A DNA stretch of 64,000 nucleotides from Sporomusa malonica (GTDB lineage: Bacteria; Bacillota; Negativicutes; Sporomusales; Sporomusaceae). The DNA lies in the NCBI RefSeq assembly GCF_900176355.1, contig NZ_FWXI01000002.1:150788-214787 (forward strand), given 5' to 3'. The notes beneath the pieces were generated by a model. The model saw only the letters and a program-made list of their open reading frames with translations. It made no database searches and was not told where the DNA came from. Shown piece after piece: positions 1-7,935 of this stretch. Made by a program: the position numbers and the translations under genes. Every line of letters starts with the position of its first letter. The first letter of the stretch is position 1.

Positions 1-1
1 A

Positions 2-1270
2 ACGATCAAACGCTTCTTACCTTTAGTAAAACCTTCAGATATTATTGTTGTAACCAACAAAGAATATATCCACCACGTCAAAACTGAATTGGCTATCTGT
101 GGTGCAAGCAGCGCACATATACTATTAGAGCCTGTTGCTCGTAACACAGCCCCCGCGATAGCACTGGCTGCGAAATTCTGCCAGGATGAATTAGGGGCTT
201 CTGCCCACGAGGTCTTGTTTGTAACTCCCGCAGACCATATTATTCATCCTATAGATACTTTTATCAAAAACGTCCGCCAGGCAATCGAACTGGCTGCACA
301 GGATAAAGTCGTGACCTTCGGCGTCAAACCAGACAAACCTGAAACAGGCTATGGCTATATTCAGGCTGGTGAAACGTTTGAAGTCGGCTACCAAGTTGTG
401 TCTTTCCGCGAGAAGCCGGATAAGGACACTGCCGAGAGCTATCTTGCAGCTGGCAACTATTACTGGAACTCAGGTATGTTTGCTTTTACCATTGGTCGCA
501 TTATGGAAGAGTTCCGTGAACATGCGCCGGAGATTTATCAGCTTGTGTCGGCCTCGTTACCTGAGGTTATCGATAAGTTTGACGCTATGCCAAGGATCTC
601 GATTGACTATGCGGTAGCCGAAAAATCAGCTCAGGTCGTTATGGTACCGCTGACTACTTATTGGAATGATATCGGATCATGGGACGCCATCTATGACGTA
701 CTGGAAAAAGATCATGCTGGTAACGCCCTTAAAGGCGATTGTCTGCCTATTGACTGCACTAACACACTAATGCTGGGACGCAACCGCCTTATTGCTGGGA
801 TTGGTCTGGAAGATGTGCTTGTCGTTGAAACCGATGATGTTATTGTAGTCGCTAAACGCGGCGAATCCCAAAAGGTCAAAGACGTTGTGGCTGAGCTCAA
901 AGCTCGCGGACGTCGCGAGGTGGATGAGCACACCACAATGTATCGGCCCTGGGGAAGCTACACTGTGCTTGGTGAAGGACCTGGCTATAAGCTGAAAAAA
1001 ATTATTGTTACTCCTGGTCAGCAGCTTAGTCTCCAACTGCATTATCACCGCAGCGAGCATTGGATTGTTATCGGCGGCACTGCCAAAGTGATGATCGGCG
1101 AGCAGGAGCAGATGGTGCATGTTAATGAGAGTGTATATATTCCGCCTTCCACCAAACACCGTCTGGAAAACCCGGGTAAGCTGCCACTGGAGATCATCGA
1201 GGTTCAGAACGGCACCTATCTGGAGGAAGATGATATCGTCCGCTTTGATGATGTATACGGGCGGGTCTAG
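2..1270 (+). CDS. manC: Mannose-1-phosphate guanylyltransferase / mannose-6-phosphate isomerase (5' end outside window)
   Basis: Makes GDP-mannose from mannose-1-phosphate and GTP, with a fused isomerase that links fructose-6-P to mannose-6-P; cytoplasmic. The frame is open from base 2, so the N-terminus with its pyrophosphorylase GG..TR loop lies outside the window; the TTG at 89 is internal, not a start. Visible: the nucleotidyltransferase core (EPVARNTAPAIALAA, FVTPADH, FREKPD, YYWNSGMFAF) and a C-terminal type II isomerase cupin (RPWGSYTVL, QLSLQLHYHRSEHW). About 422 residues are present of a usual ~460-480. A strong hairpin terminator follows directly. Together with manB downstream it supplies activated mannose for the exopolysaccharide locus. 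Family assignment is secure; the in vivo balance of the two activities is not visible. Confidence 0.95.
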   Translation, partial: TIKRFLPLVKPSDIIVVTNKEYIHHVKTELAICGASSAHILLEPVARNTAPAIALAAKFCQDELGASAHEVLFVTPADHIIHPIDTFIKNVRQAIELAAQDKVVTFGVKPDKPETGYGYIQAGETFEVGYQVVSFREKPDKDTAESYLAAGNYYWNSGMFAFTIGRIMEEFREHAPEIYQLVSASLPEVIDKFDAMPRISIDYAVAEKSAQVVMVPLTTYWNDIGSWDAIYDVLEKDHAGNALKGDCLPIDCTNTLMLGRNRLIAGIGLEDVLVVETDDVIVVAKRGESQKVKDVVAELKARGRREVDEHTTMYRPWGSYTVLGEGPGYKLKKIIVTPGQQLSLQLHYHRSEHWIVIGGTAKVMIGEQEQMVHVNESVYIPPSTKHRLENPGKLPLEIIEVQNGTYLEEDDIVRFDDVYGRV

Positions 1271-1280
1271 TCCGGCAATA

Positions 1281-1319
1281 AAAAAATCCCGGCAGCTTCA
1301 TGGCTGTCAGGATTTTTTT
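1281..1319. terminator. Bidirectional rho-independent terminator
   Basis: A-rich tract, stem TCCCGGCAGC / GCTGTCAGGA (two G-T wobbles) around a short loop TTCATG, then a run of seven T. It lies 10 bases after manC and at the 3' end of the minus-strand gene 1321-1650, so it can serve both convergent transcripts. Confidence 0.85.
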
Positions 1320-1320
1320 G

Positions 1321-1650
1321 TCACTTGGCACGTTTAAGCAGGATGATCTCCGCCTCATGCTGAGCGGTATCTGCAGCCAGTCTGCGCAGCATATCAGAAT
1401 GCAGGACCTGGGTAGAATCGATCTTATCAACCTTCTGACCAAGGACAGTAATCATCTGAACAACATCCGAGAAACCATTTTTCATACGGGTTTCCAGGCT
1501 CCCCACATGAGCCTCCAGGCTGCCTATCCTGACCTCCAGCCTGTCCATGCGCTGGACAAGCTCCTCGGTTACTGAGTTGTTGTGTCCGACCATTTTGACC
1601 AGCTGTTCCATCATGGCCTGCATCTGATTAAGCTGCTCTTGTATTTCCAT
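1321..1650 (-). CDS. Small coiled-coil protein, unknown function
   Basis: A 109-residue cytoplasmic protein with no signal peptide or membrane segment. Nearly the whole chain has heptad-like spacing of hydrophobics (MEIQEQLNQMQAMMEQLV, then MDRLEVRIGSLEAHVGSLETRM with an internal repeat of the form RIGSLEA / HVGSLET), so a long coiled coil or trimeric bundle is likely. The start ATG has a good ribosome site (GGTGAGGTGAAGGA) immediately upstream on the minus strand. It is convergent with manC and divergent from manB, so not part of the sugar operon. Similar short heptad proteins are common in Negativicutes as hypothetical proteins. I cannot assign a function. Confidence 0.7.
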   Translation of the reverse strand: MEIQEQLNQMQAMMEQLVKMVGHNNSVTEELVQRMDRLEVRIGSLEAHVGSLETRMKNGFSDVVQMITVLGQKVDKIDSTQVLHSDMLRRLAADTAQHEAEIILLKRAK

Positions 1651-1759
1651 TCCTTCACCTCACCATCCTCGCCTGTTAGGCCAAGTATCTCTTGTATCTA
1701 TTGTAGACCAGAAACGAGAAAAAATAAATAAAGAAAATTTAGCAGCCTGTCTTGCTGAA

Positions 1760-1796
1760 TTGAAAAATTTTCCTGTCAGCTTATAGTTGTACAGGA
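1760..1796 (+). promoter_or_regulatory. Sigma-A-type promoter with overlapping inverted repeat, upstream of manB
   Basis: TTGAAA (1760-1765), 16-base spacer, TATAGT (1782-1787). An inverted repeat TCCTGT...ACAGGA (about 1771-1795) brackets the -10 box and could be an operator. It reads toward manB, 60-70 bases downstream. Visual match only. Confidence 0.5.
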
Positions 1797-1854
1797 ATAT
1801 TTTTATTTAATGTGGTATATAGTATATGGTTGTAAAGAAAGGGAGCGTGAAGAG

Positions 1855-3216
1855 ATGGAGATAAAACGTAACGCATTTAAAGCCTATGACATCCGGGGAC
1901 GGGTTCCGGATGAGTTAAATGAAGAAATGGCTTACCGCATTGGACGGGCCTATATTGATATTTTTAAGGCAAAAAAAGTGGCCGTTGGGCATGATATCAG
2001 GCTCTCCGGACCGGCATTTAGAAACGCGCTGGTAAAAGGCCTGACTGAAGCCGGTTGTGACGTTGTTGATATTGGTGTGTGCGGCACTGAGCAGATCTAC
2101 TTTGCCACCGCACATCTGAAGCTGGATGGCGGCATTATGATTACGGCCAGCCATAACCCGCAGGACTATAACGGGATGAAGCTGGTTCGTCAGGACGCGC
2201 GGCCAATCAGTGGTGACAGCGGTCTGAAAGAGATTGAAGAACAGGTGGTGACAGGTGAGTTCTTGCCTGTAAGCCCGGAGGTTACACCAGGTCAGGTCAG
2301 TTATGTCAATATTACGCAGGAGTATGTGGCCCATCTGCTGACATATGTCGATAAGACACTCCTAAAACCCCTGAAGGTTGTTGTTAATGCCGGCAACGGC
2401 GGCGCCGGTGCAGTCATTGACGCCCTGGAGCCCCATTTGCCGTTTGAATTTATCAAAGTCCATCACAACCCTGACGGCGGTTTCCCGAACGGTGTCCCCA
2501 ATCCGCTGTTGGTTGAAAACCGTGAGGCTACTGCAAAGATTGTCCGTGATCATGGCGCTGCGATTGGTATTGCATGGGACGGTGATTTTGACCGCTGCTT
2601 CCTGTTTGATGAACAAGGCGGTTTTATTGAAGGGTATTACCTTGTCGGTTTTTTGGCTCAGGCTTTCCTCAGACGTTATCCTGGGGCCAAGATCATTTAT
2701 GATCCACGCCTGACCTGGAATACTATTGAATTGGTCGAGAACGCTGGCGGGATACCTGTTTTATCGAAAAGCGGTCATGCTTTTATCAAGGAGCGGATGC
2801 GCAAAGAAGACGCCGTCTATGGCGGCGAAATGTCAGCCCATCACTATTTCAAAGAGTTTTCCTACTGCGACAGCGGCATGATTCCGTGGCTCTTGGTACT
2901 TGAGATTATGTGCCGTGAGGGTAAGCCTCTGTCTGAACTGATGCGCGAAAGAACAGCATGTTATCCGGTCAGTGGTGAGATCAATAACACTGTCGCGGAT
3001 GCCAAGACAGTGATCAAAAAGATTGAGGAAAAGTATACGCCAGGGGCTCTAAAGATAGATAGAGTTGATGGGCTAAGTGTTGAGTATGAACAGTGGCGAT
3101 TTAATGTCAGGATGTCCAATACAGAACCGGTGCTGAGGCTTAATGTTGAATCCAGGTGTGATGCTAAACTCATGGAAGAAAAGACAGAGGAATTGCTGAC
3201 ACTGATACAGGGGTAG
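1855..3216 (+). CDS. manB: Phosphomannomutase / phosphoglucomutase
   Basis: Interconverts hexose-6-phosphate and hexose-1-phosphate (mannose and probably glucose), feeding both GDP-mannose (manC upstream) and UDP-glucose (galU downstream). 453 residues, normal for the alpha-D-phosphohexomutase family. Four-domain signatures are visible: N-terminal AYDIRG, phosphoserine loop ITASHNP with the catalytic Ser near residue 99, Mg-binding DGDFDR at 242-247, sugar-specificity loop [10 protein letters not shown], and C-terminal phosphate-binding [19 protein letters not shown] is the form seen in dual-specificity PMM/PGM (AlgC-like). The start at 1855 is preferred to an in-frame ATG at 1810 because GGGAG lies 9 bases upstream and AYDIRG then sits at the usual distance from the N-terminus. 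Confidence 0.93.
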   Translation: MEIKRNAFKAYDIRGRVPDELNEEMAYRIGRAYIDIFKAKKVAVGHDIRLSGPAFRNALVKGLTEAGCDVVDIGVCGTEQIYFATAHLKLDGGIMITASHNPQDYNGMKLVRQDARPISGDSGLKEIEEQVVTGEFLPVSPEVTPGQVSYVNITQEYVAHLLTYVDKTLLKPLKVVVNAGNGGAGAVIDALEPHLPFEFIKVHHNPDGGFPNGVPNPLLVENREATAKIVRDHGAAIGIAWDGDFDRCFLFDEQGGFIEGYYLVGFLAQAFLRRYPGAKIIYDPRLTWNTIELVENAGGIPVLSKSGHAFIKERMRKEDAVYGGEMSAHHYFKEFSYCDSGMIPWLLVLEIMCREGKPLSELMRERTACYPVSGEINNTVADAKTVIKKIEEKYTPGALKIDRVDGLSVEYEQWRFNVRMSNTEPVLRLNVESRCDAKLMEEKTEELLTLIQG

Positions 3217-3219
3217 GGG

Positions 3220-3281
3220 TTGCCACGCTGCGCTCGCAATGACAAATCTGGTCATTGCGAGGAAGCATGACGAAGCAATCG
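3220..3281. repeat. Palindromic intergenic repeat, copy 1
   Basis: Arms TTGCCACGCTGCGCTCGCAATGAC (3220-3243) and GTCATTGCGAGG...GACGAAGCAA (3251-3279) around a 7-base centre. The inner GCTCGCAATGAC/GTCATTGCGAG stem is nearly perfect. A second copy lies on the other side of galU (4259-4348). This is a widespread class of bacterial intergenic palindrome (REP/MITE-like). Open frames starting inside it (e.g. at 3239) are artefacts. Confidence 0.85.
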
Positions 3282-3331
3282 CACTTTTCGTAGCCCTTCT
3301 ACTAGTGCGGAAGATAGAAAGGACTGAGAAT

Positions 3332-4246
3332 ATGCCTAAATCTCAACAAAAAATAAGAAAGGCAGTCATTCCTGCTGCAGGTCTTGGTACCCGGTTTTTA
3401 CCGGCTACCAAGGCTCAACCTAAGGAAATGCTACCGATTGTGGATAAACCTGCAATTCAGTTTATTATCGAGGAGGCCATTCAGTCAGGGATTGAAGAGA
3501 TCCTTATTATCACCGGTCGTAACAAACGGGCCATTGAAGATCATTTTGACCGGGCGTTCGAGCTTGAAATGACGTTGAAGGCCCAGGGCAAGTATGACTT
3601 GCTGGGGCTTGTAGAAGAACTGTCTGAAGTAACTATCCACTATGTACGTCAAAAGGAAGCCAAGGGGCTAGGACACGCCGTCTTATGTGCTAAACAGTTT
3701 GTTGGCAACGAGCCGTTTGCGGTCCTCTTGGGTGACGACATTATTGATGCCAATGTACCTTGTCTCAAGCAACTCATGGATGCCTATGATGACTATCAGG
3801 GTACCATCCTTGGTGTACAGGAAGTACCTAAAGAAAAGGTATCAAGCTATGGAATTGTTAAGCCTGAACTGGTCAAGGACAATATATGGCGTGCCATTGA
3901 TCTGGTAGAGAAGCCATCGATTGAAGAATCGCCATCCCAACTTGCTGTCTTGGGCCGGTATATCATAGAACCGGAAATTTTCTATCTGCTTGAAGATACG
4001 CCGCCCGGACGCGGTGGGGAAATCCAACTAACAGACGCTTTGCGTCGGCTGGCTGCATTTAAACCGGTGTATGCCTACAATTTTGAAGGCCGCCGCTATG
4101 ATGTTGGTGATAAGCAAGGGTATCTTGAAGCGACGGTTGAATTTGCATTGAAGCGCCCTGAACTTAGGGATAAATTTTTGCGTTATCTGCTGAGGACTGT
4201 CGGGCCGTTAGGGAAGGAATACGCAGCAACGCAAGTTGAGGAATAA
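3332..4246 (+). CDS. galU: UTP--glucose-1-phosphate uridylyltransferase
   Basis: Makes UDP-glucose from glucose-1-P and UTP; cytoplasmic. 304 residues, typical for bacterial GalU. The N-terminal nucleotide-binding signature AAGLGTRFLPATKA..KEMLPI begins about residue 13, followed by KPAIQFIIEEA, RQKEAKGLGHAVL, and LLGDDI. UDP-glucose is the substrate for the Ugd-type dehydrogenase at 37.4 kb. The start at 3332 has AAAGGA 9 bases upstream; the longer frame from 3239 runs into the palindromic repeat and is rejected. The gene is bracketed by two copies of that repeat, which separate it from manB and pgi. Confidence 0.95.
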   Translation: MPKSQQKIRKAVIPAAGLGTRFLPATKAQPKEMLPIVDKPAIQFIIEEAIQSGIEEILIITGRNKRAIEDHFDRAFELEMTLKAQGKYDLLGLVEELSEVTIHYVRQKEAKGLGHAVLCAKQFVGNEPFAVLLGDDIIDANVPCLKQLMDAYDDYQGTILGVQEVPKEKVSSYGIVKPELVKDNIWRAIDLVEKPSIEESPSQLAVLGRYIIEPEIFYLLEDTPPGRGGEIQLTDALRRLAAFKPVYAYNFEGRRYDVGDKQGYLEATVEFALKRPELRDKFLRYLLRTVGPLGKEYAATQVEE

Positions 4247-4258
4247 CACGAGGGGTGA

Positions 4259-4348
4259 GATTGCCACGCTAACGCTCGCAATGACCAGAGGGGGGAAGGC
4301 GATAGCTTTCCTTAGTGTCATTGCGAGGAGGTACGACGAAGCAATCTC
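4259..4348. repeat. Palindromic intergenic repeat, copy 2
   Basis: Same arms as copy 1: GATTGCCACGCTAACGCTCG (4259 onward) and TCATTGCGAGG..ACGACGAAGCAATC (to 4348), here with a longer centre that carries its own hairpin GGGGAAGGCGATAGCTTTCC. It ends only 13 bases before the pgi ribosome site, so it lies in the leader if galU and pgi are co-transcribed. Confidence 0.85.
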
Positions 4349-4374
4349 GTACGACGATGTGGAGGATGGGTTCA

Positions 4375-5853
4375 ATGTCTAATCAGGAGACAGTACTTAC
4401 TTTACCATCAGGTTTTACTTTCGACTATACCAACCTTTACGGCGAAGGACGGGTGGCCCAAGCTGACGTTACGGCGATTACAGACCGCCTTCAGTCCGCC
4501 CACAAAGCGATTGAGCATATGCGGGCAACTGGTGAAGTACGTGGGCATTTGTCAAAAGATGGAGTACCAGAAAAGGTATTATTTAGCCAGCTTCCCTATG
4601 TACAGGACGGAAACCTGAATAGCCCTGAGTCTATTTCCCGGCTCAAAGAATTTGGTGAGTCATTGAGAAATAAGGTGGATGCCGTAATCACGTTTGGTAT
4701 TGGCGGCTCTTACCTGGGGAACAAGGTACTGTTTGACGTGCATTGCGGTGAGTTCTGGAACAGCAAGGGTAGTGAAGCGCGGCAGGGTTACCCTAAGCTG
4801 TTCTTTAGCGGTAATAATATTGACCCGCGCCGTACTGTTGAGCTGATCGAACAGATTAAGTATGAAGCTAGTTCTAAGCTTAATGGCAATTCCACCCGTC
4901 CGTATCAAGTAATGCTTGTCGTCATTTCTAAATCCGGCTCGACGCTGGATACCATGTCCACCTTCATGGTAGCATATGACACCCTTAAGCAGGCAGCTCC
5001 CACCATTGAGGTGCAAGTTGTGGCTGTGACTGATCCCATTGAGGGCGCGCAGGAAACACTGCTCCACAAGTTGGCAGCAGAAGAAAGCTGGCCGATTTTC
5101 AGTGTGCCGGACGGTGTCGGCGGTCGGTTCAGTGTATTTTCTGAAGTTGGCTTGGTTACGGCAGCTTGCATTGGGTTTGACATTGATGCCTTTTTAGCGG
5201 GAGCACGTTCGATGGACGAGGCGTGCAAAACAGAGGATATCTGGCATAACCCGGCCCTACTTAACGCAGCACTCAAATATCTGGCTGCCGAAAACTACGG
5301 GCGGGATATTGAGGTATTCATGCCCTATGCCGATTATCTTAAGTCTGTGGCAGAGTGGTATATCCAGCTGCTGGCCGAATCACTGGGTAAGCGGAATGAC
5401 CGTACAGGGCGGGAAGTATACTATGGTCGCACGCCAATCGTTGCAGTCGGTACCACAGATATGCATGCCCAGACCCAGCAGCATCAGGATGGTAAACATG
5501 ATAAGGTAGTTCAGTTTGTGCAGATAGCGAGTTGGTACACAGACCCGGTGATACCTGATGCCTTCCCAACGGCACCCAAGCTATCGGAGATAGCAGCATT
5601 ACAGCTTAGTCAGGCGCTTAACGCTGCATATGAAGCGAATGCGGCAGCGCTTATCAGTGACAATCGATTTAATGCCACTTTTATCCTACCCATTCTTGGC
5701 GCGTTTCACTTGGGTGAACTCTTATACCTGTTGGCGTTGTCTGTCGCATATGAAGGCGAGCTGGCTAACGTTGATGCTTTTGACCAGCCTGGTGTGGAAG
5801 CCTATAAGCGGTTACTAGGCCCCAAGTTAAAAACCTTGAAGTCTAATAATTAG
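4375..5853 (+). CDS. pgi: Glucose-6-phosphate isomerase
   Basis: Interconverts glucose-6-P and fructose-6-P, joining glycolysis to sugar-nucleotide synthesis. 492 residues, within the bacterial range. Signatures: GIGGSYLGNKV (sugar-phosphate-binding Gly-rich loop), VISKSGSTLDTM (phosphate-binding SKSG.T), GGRFSVFSEVGL, GTTDMHAQTQQHQDGKHDK (catalytic Glu/His region), and a C-terminal QPGVEAYK with the catalytic Lys. Start 4375 is chosen because GGAGG at 4361-4365 is 9 bases upstream; ATG 4366 abuts that site, and the further extension to 4315 lies in the repeat. A strong terminator follows. Confidence 0.95.
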   Translation: MSNQETVLTLPSGFTFDYTNLYGEGRVAQADVTAITDRLQSAHKAIEHMRATGEVRGHLSKDGVPEKVLFSQLPYVQDGNLNSPESISRLKEFGESLRNKVDAVITFGIGGSYLGNKVLFDVHCGEFWNSKGSEARQGYPKLFFSGNNIDPRRTVELIEQIKYEASSKLNGNSTRPYQVMLVVISKSGSTLDTMSTFMVAYDTLKQAAPTIEVQVVAVTDPIEGAQETLLHKLAAEESWPIFSVPDGVGGRFSVFSEVGLVTAACIGFDIDAFLAGARSMDEACKTEDIWHNPALLNAALKYLAAENYGRDIEVFMPYADYLKSVAEWYIQLLAESLGKRNDRTGREVYYGRTPIVAVGTTDMHAQTQQHQDGKHDKVVQFVQIASWYTDPVIPDAFPTAPKLSEIAALQLSQALNAAYEANAAALISDNRFNATFILPILGAFHLGELLYLLALSVAYEGELANVDAFDQPGVEAYKRLLGPKLKTLKSNN

Positions 5854-5883
5854 ATTAAAATCCACTCAATAAAAATTCCGCAG

Positions 5884-5925
5884 AAAGAACACTACCCCAA
5901 TTAAACTCGGGGTAGTGTTCTTTTC
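5884..5925 (+). terminator. Rho-independent terminator after pgi
   Basis: Perfect 15-bp stem AAAGAACACTACCCC / GGGGTAGTGTTCTTT with a 10-base loop, followed by TTT. It closes the sugar-supply gene group. Confidence 0.9.
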
Positions 5926-6125
5926 ATTAGCAAGATACCAAAGAGCCGGACATTTAATTCCAAGATAGCTAGTCGCAGTCAGCGTGTGGAAGAATATATG
6001 CTACAACGACGAACCGTCTCGTGTCGTACATTGGCTAAATATTGCATAAAAAAGTAATTTTTTCCAAATATCAACCTAAAGATTGAGGCATTTTGATTTC
6101 ATATTCATTATAATAAACAGAACAG

Positions 6126-6162
6126 TAGGATTAAAGTTCTATTTAACTAGGACTAAAGTCTT
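6126..6162 (+). promoter_or_regulatory. Tandem operator-like sites, TAGGAyTAAAGTyCT twice at 22-bp spacing
   Basis: TAGGATTAAAGTTCT at 6126-6140 and TAGGACTAAAGTCTT at 6148-6162, starts 22 bp apart (two helical turns). The second contains the perfect inverted core GACTAAAGTC. Related sites occur at 7339 and 7785/7806. They lie 50-80 bases before the small gene at 6209 and just after a possible -10 (TATAAT 6109-6114). They may be binding sites for the GAF-LuxR protein encoded next door (inference). The rest of 5926-6125 shows nothing I can identify. Confidence 0.5.
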
Positions 6163-6208
6163 GCAACAATAAAGATGAGAATCAGTGAGAAATGGATGTG
6201 ACTTAATA

Positions 6209-6409
6209 GTGGAGGAGAATCACGAAATAACTGAATTGATCAAGCAACTTAATAACCTTGGATATTTTCCGTATCAAATCCATAGTATTATCCAGGAGAT
6301 AGTAGGCAATGTGAATTTGAATAACCTCACGCTAGTGCAAGAAAGAGAGTTAGTAAAAGGATTACAGAGTTACATTGAGTTTGCTATTAAGTGCATTAAA
6401 ACGTGCTGA
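6209..6409 (+). CDS. Small protein A, paralogue of the protein at 7378, unknown function
   Basis: About 66 residues from GTG 6209 (74 if the in-frame GTG at 6185 is used). GTG 6209 is preferred because it aligns with the ATG of the paralogue at 7378; neither start has a strong ribosome site. Shared pattern: L.KQL..LGY..YQI......(D/E)(I/M)(V/I)G, then a C-terminal ..Y I.FA.K.I. In both, an N-terminal helix is followed by an LGYxxYQI segment and an amphipathic C-terminal helix. No signal peptide. It sits directly upstream of a GAF-LuxR regulator with tandem operator-like motifs before it, so it may be a small partner or modulator (inference). I do not recognise the family. Confidence 0.6.
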   Translation: MEENHEITELIKQLNNLGYFPYQIHSIIQEIVGNVNLNNLTLVQERELVKGLQSYIEFAIKCIKTC

Positions 6410-6415
6410 GATAAG

Positions 6416-6474
6416 TAATCTAAATAAGTCTGTATGGCTGCTACCTTTCTTAATGGAGGAGATATGTGTGATGG
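6416..6474 (+). repeat. 59-bp direct repeat, copy 1 (leader and start of GAF-LuxR gene)
   Basis: Matches 7585-7643 at about 54 of 59 bases, covering the intergenic leader, the ribosome site TAATGGAGGAGATATG and the first codons of the regulator. With the paralogous small genes before each copy, this shows duplication of a [small gene + regulator start] cassette. Confidence 0.85.
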
Positions 6475-7285
6475 CAAAAAAACTCTGGATTTGACTAGCG
6501 ATCAAGAAACCTCTAGGGTAGATTTAGATTCAATGCATCACATCGCCATGCTGCTGGCGCGGAGTTTGAATCTACAGGAAATGTACCAGATCATCGTGCA
6601 TATAGCGTGCGAGTTAACCCAAACTCCCCACGGATTTTTCTATGTAGTAAATGAGGAACTAGATAAATTAGAACTGAAATACGGGCAGGGCCTCTATCAG
6701 TGCTACCAGGGAGTGACGAGAACCAGGCAAGAACCATCAGTGTCCAGCACTGTATGGAAAACAGGACAGCTTTTAATGGTCGAAAATATTCAGCAATGGC
6801 ATTCACGGGCTGACGACCGCCCTTATGGTTGGGATATTGTCCACTCTGTTTTGGGGATTCCGCTGCTGTTGGACAGTGGCGTTATTGGTGTTATTGGGCT
6901 AGGATTTTCTTCAAGGAACAGAGCATCTATTGTCCGGGAAATCGACCTGTTGGAACGGTTTGCCGCTCTGGCTGCACTTTCATTGCGTAATGCTGAGTTA
7001 CATAGTGTTTTACAGGCAGAGTGGCTAGAGAGAAAAGCTGCCTGGCAGAAGCAACTGCCTAACATGCCTGACCTTACTGGTAAGGAGAAAGCTGTTCTAA
7101 TTAGGATGGCAAGAGGTTTGTCAAATCAGGAGATCGCACAGGATCTGGGGGTAGAGCTCAGCACTGTGAAAACCCATGCCCACCACATGTTTGGCAAGTT
7201 AGAGGTGCGCAGCCGCGCGCAGGCGTTAATAAAGGCGTGGCAGTTCGGCCTGATCGCCAAAAGCCAAACTTGGGAGGAAGCTTAG
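6464..7285 (+). CDS. GAF-domain LuxR-family transcriptional regulator
   Basis: 273 residues. An N-terminal GAF sensor domain (about 20-175; LARSLNLQEMYQIIVHIA, HGFFYVVNEE, VLGIPLLLDSGVIGVIGLGF, LLERFAALAALSLRNAELH) is followed by a LuxR-type helix-turn-helix at the C-terminus (LTGKEKAVLIRMARGLSNQE, LGVELSTVKTHAHHMFGKLEV). There is no receiver domain, so it is a one-component regulator sensing a small ligand, not a phosphorylated response regulator. Start 6464 follows GGAGGA at 6455-6460; the longer ATG 6434 is replaced by ACG in the duplicated copy, which argues against it. It sits upstream of the exopolysaccharide operon, which it could control (inference). Confidence 0.85.
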   Translation: MCDGKKTLDLTSDQETSRVDLDSMHHIAMLLARSLNLQEMYQIIVHIACELTQTPHGFFYVVNEELDKLELKYGQGLYQCYQGVTRTRQEPSVSSTVWKTGQLLMVENIQQWHSRADDRPYGWDIVHSVLGIPLLLDSGVIGVIGLGFSSRNRASIVREIDLLERFAALAALSLRNAELHSVLQAEWLERKAAWQKQLPNMPDLTGKEKAVLIRMARGLSNQEIAQDLGVELSTVKTHAHHMFGKLEVRSRAQALIKAWQFGLIAKSQTWEEA

Positions 7286-7338
7286 TTGTGCGCACTCAGT
7301 TTACTATTATTAGCATTAATCTTTTATTCCTAGATGTT

Positions 7339-7351
7339 TAGCACTATAGTC
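7339..7351 (+). promoter_or_regulatory. Operator-like site TAGCACTATAGTC
   Basis: Single good match to the motif found at 6126/6148 and 7785/7806, 27 bases before the second small gene. A weak partner, TAGCATTAATCTT, lies 28 bp upstream at 7311. Confidence 0.4.
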
Positions 7352-7377
7352 TCAATACTGTTTGAGGATGGGATGAA

Positions 7378-7587
7378 ATGAATACAACCGATTACCTGGA
7401 ATCGCTTAAACAGCAACTACTTGATTTGGGGTACAGTTCCTATCAGATTGACACAATGTATCAAGATATGATAGGAACCTGTAGTGCGAGCAGTCCGTCA
7501 CCAGATCAATATCTTACCCTCGTAATAGCAATGGAAGATTATATTAAATTTGCAAAAAAAAATATTAGGAAGAGGGGTGGAAGGTAA
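7378..7587 (+). CDS. Small protein B, paralogue of the protein at 6209, unknown function
   Basis: 69 residues from ATG 7378 with GGATGGGATG upstream. It aligns with small protein A across SLKQQLLDLGYSSYQID...MIG and the C-terminal YIKFAKKNI; the C-terminus is strongly basic (KKNIRKRGGR). No signal peptide or membrane segment. It is followed by a 59-bp copy of the regulator leader but no regulator, so it is now a stand-alone gene of a duplicated cassette. Function unknown; a role as partner or antagonist of the GAF-LuxR protein is inference. Confidence 0.65.
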   Translation: MNTTDYLESLKQQLLDLGYSSYQIDTMYQDMIGTCSASSPSPDQYLTLVIAMEDYIKFAKKNIRKRGGR

Positions 7588-7643
7588 TCTGAATAAGGCT
7601 GTACGGCTGCTACTTTTCTTAATGGAGGAGATATGTGGGATGG
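7585..7643 (+). repeat. 59-bp direct repeat, copy 2
   Basis: About 54/59 identical to 6416-6474, including the ribosome site and regulator start codon. Identity stops a few codons into the coding part. Confidence 0.85.
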
Positions 7644-7665
7644 ACAAAAAGAGTTTTCGCTGTAA
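7633..7665 (+). pseudogene. Remnant of a second GAF-LuxR gene start
   Basis: ATG preceded by GGAGGAGAT, same context as the intact regulator, but the frame reads only 10 codons (MWDGQKEFSL) before TAA, against MCDGKKTLDL in the intact gene. The rest of the regulator is absent. It may survive only as a leader or a decoy-like translated short frame. From here to 7784 I see nothing else. Confidence 0.6.
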
Positions 7666-7784
7666 ACAAAAGCTCCACTCTGGTATCATCTGACAGCAAA
7701 TGCATAAGTCCTGTAAAATAGTGTCGAAATAAAATGTTTATAAAATACATTGTTTTAAAAGGAATTTCTAACTTTTCTGTGGTA

Positions 7785-7818
7785 TATAGCTATAGTCCAA
7801 CATTTTAGGACAAAAGCC
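7785..7818 (+). promoter_or_regulatory. Tandem operator-like sites at 21-bp spacing
   Basis: TATAGCTATAGTC (7785-7797) and TAGGACAAAAGCC (7806-7818), 21 bp apart, matching the arrangement at 6126-6162. A possible -10-like ATATATT lies about 35 bases downstream. They lie 280-320 bases before the exopolysaccharide export gene. Confidence 0.4.
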
Positions 7819-7935
7819 TCAAAACTTCTTAGAGGTACCACTCTTTTCAAAACAATATATTTGTAATAGCAGTTGTAATTGATTAAAAGTAAGCTGATAA
7901 AAGGATGTTAGAATAATCGAGGGTAAATCAGCAAT

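Noticed and set aside
767..1159. Open frame of 130 codons on the minus strand inside manC
   Set aside because: Shadow of the manC coding sequence; no ribosome site, and the plus-strand frame has clear family signatures throughout.
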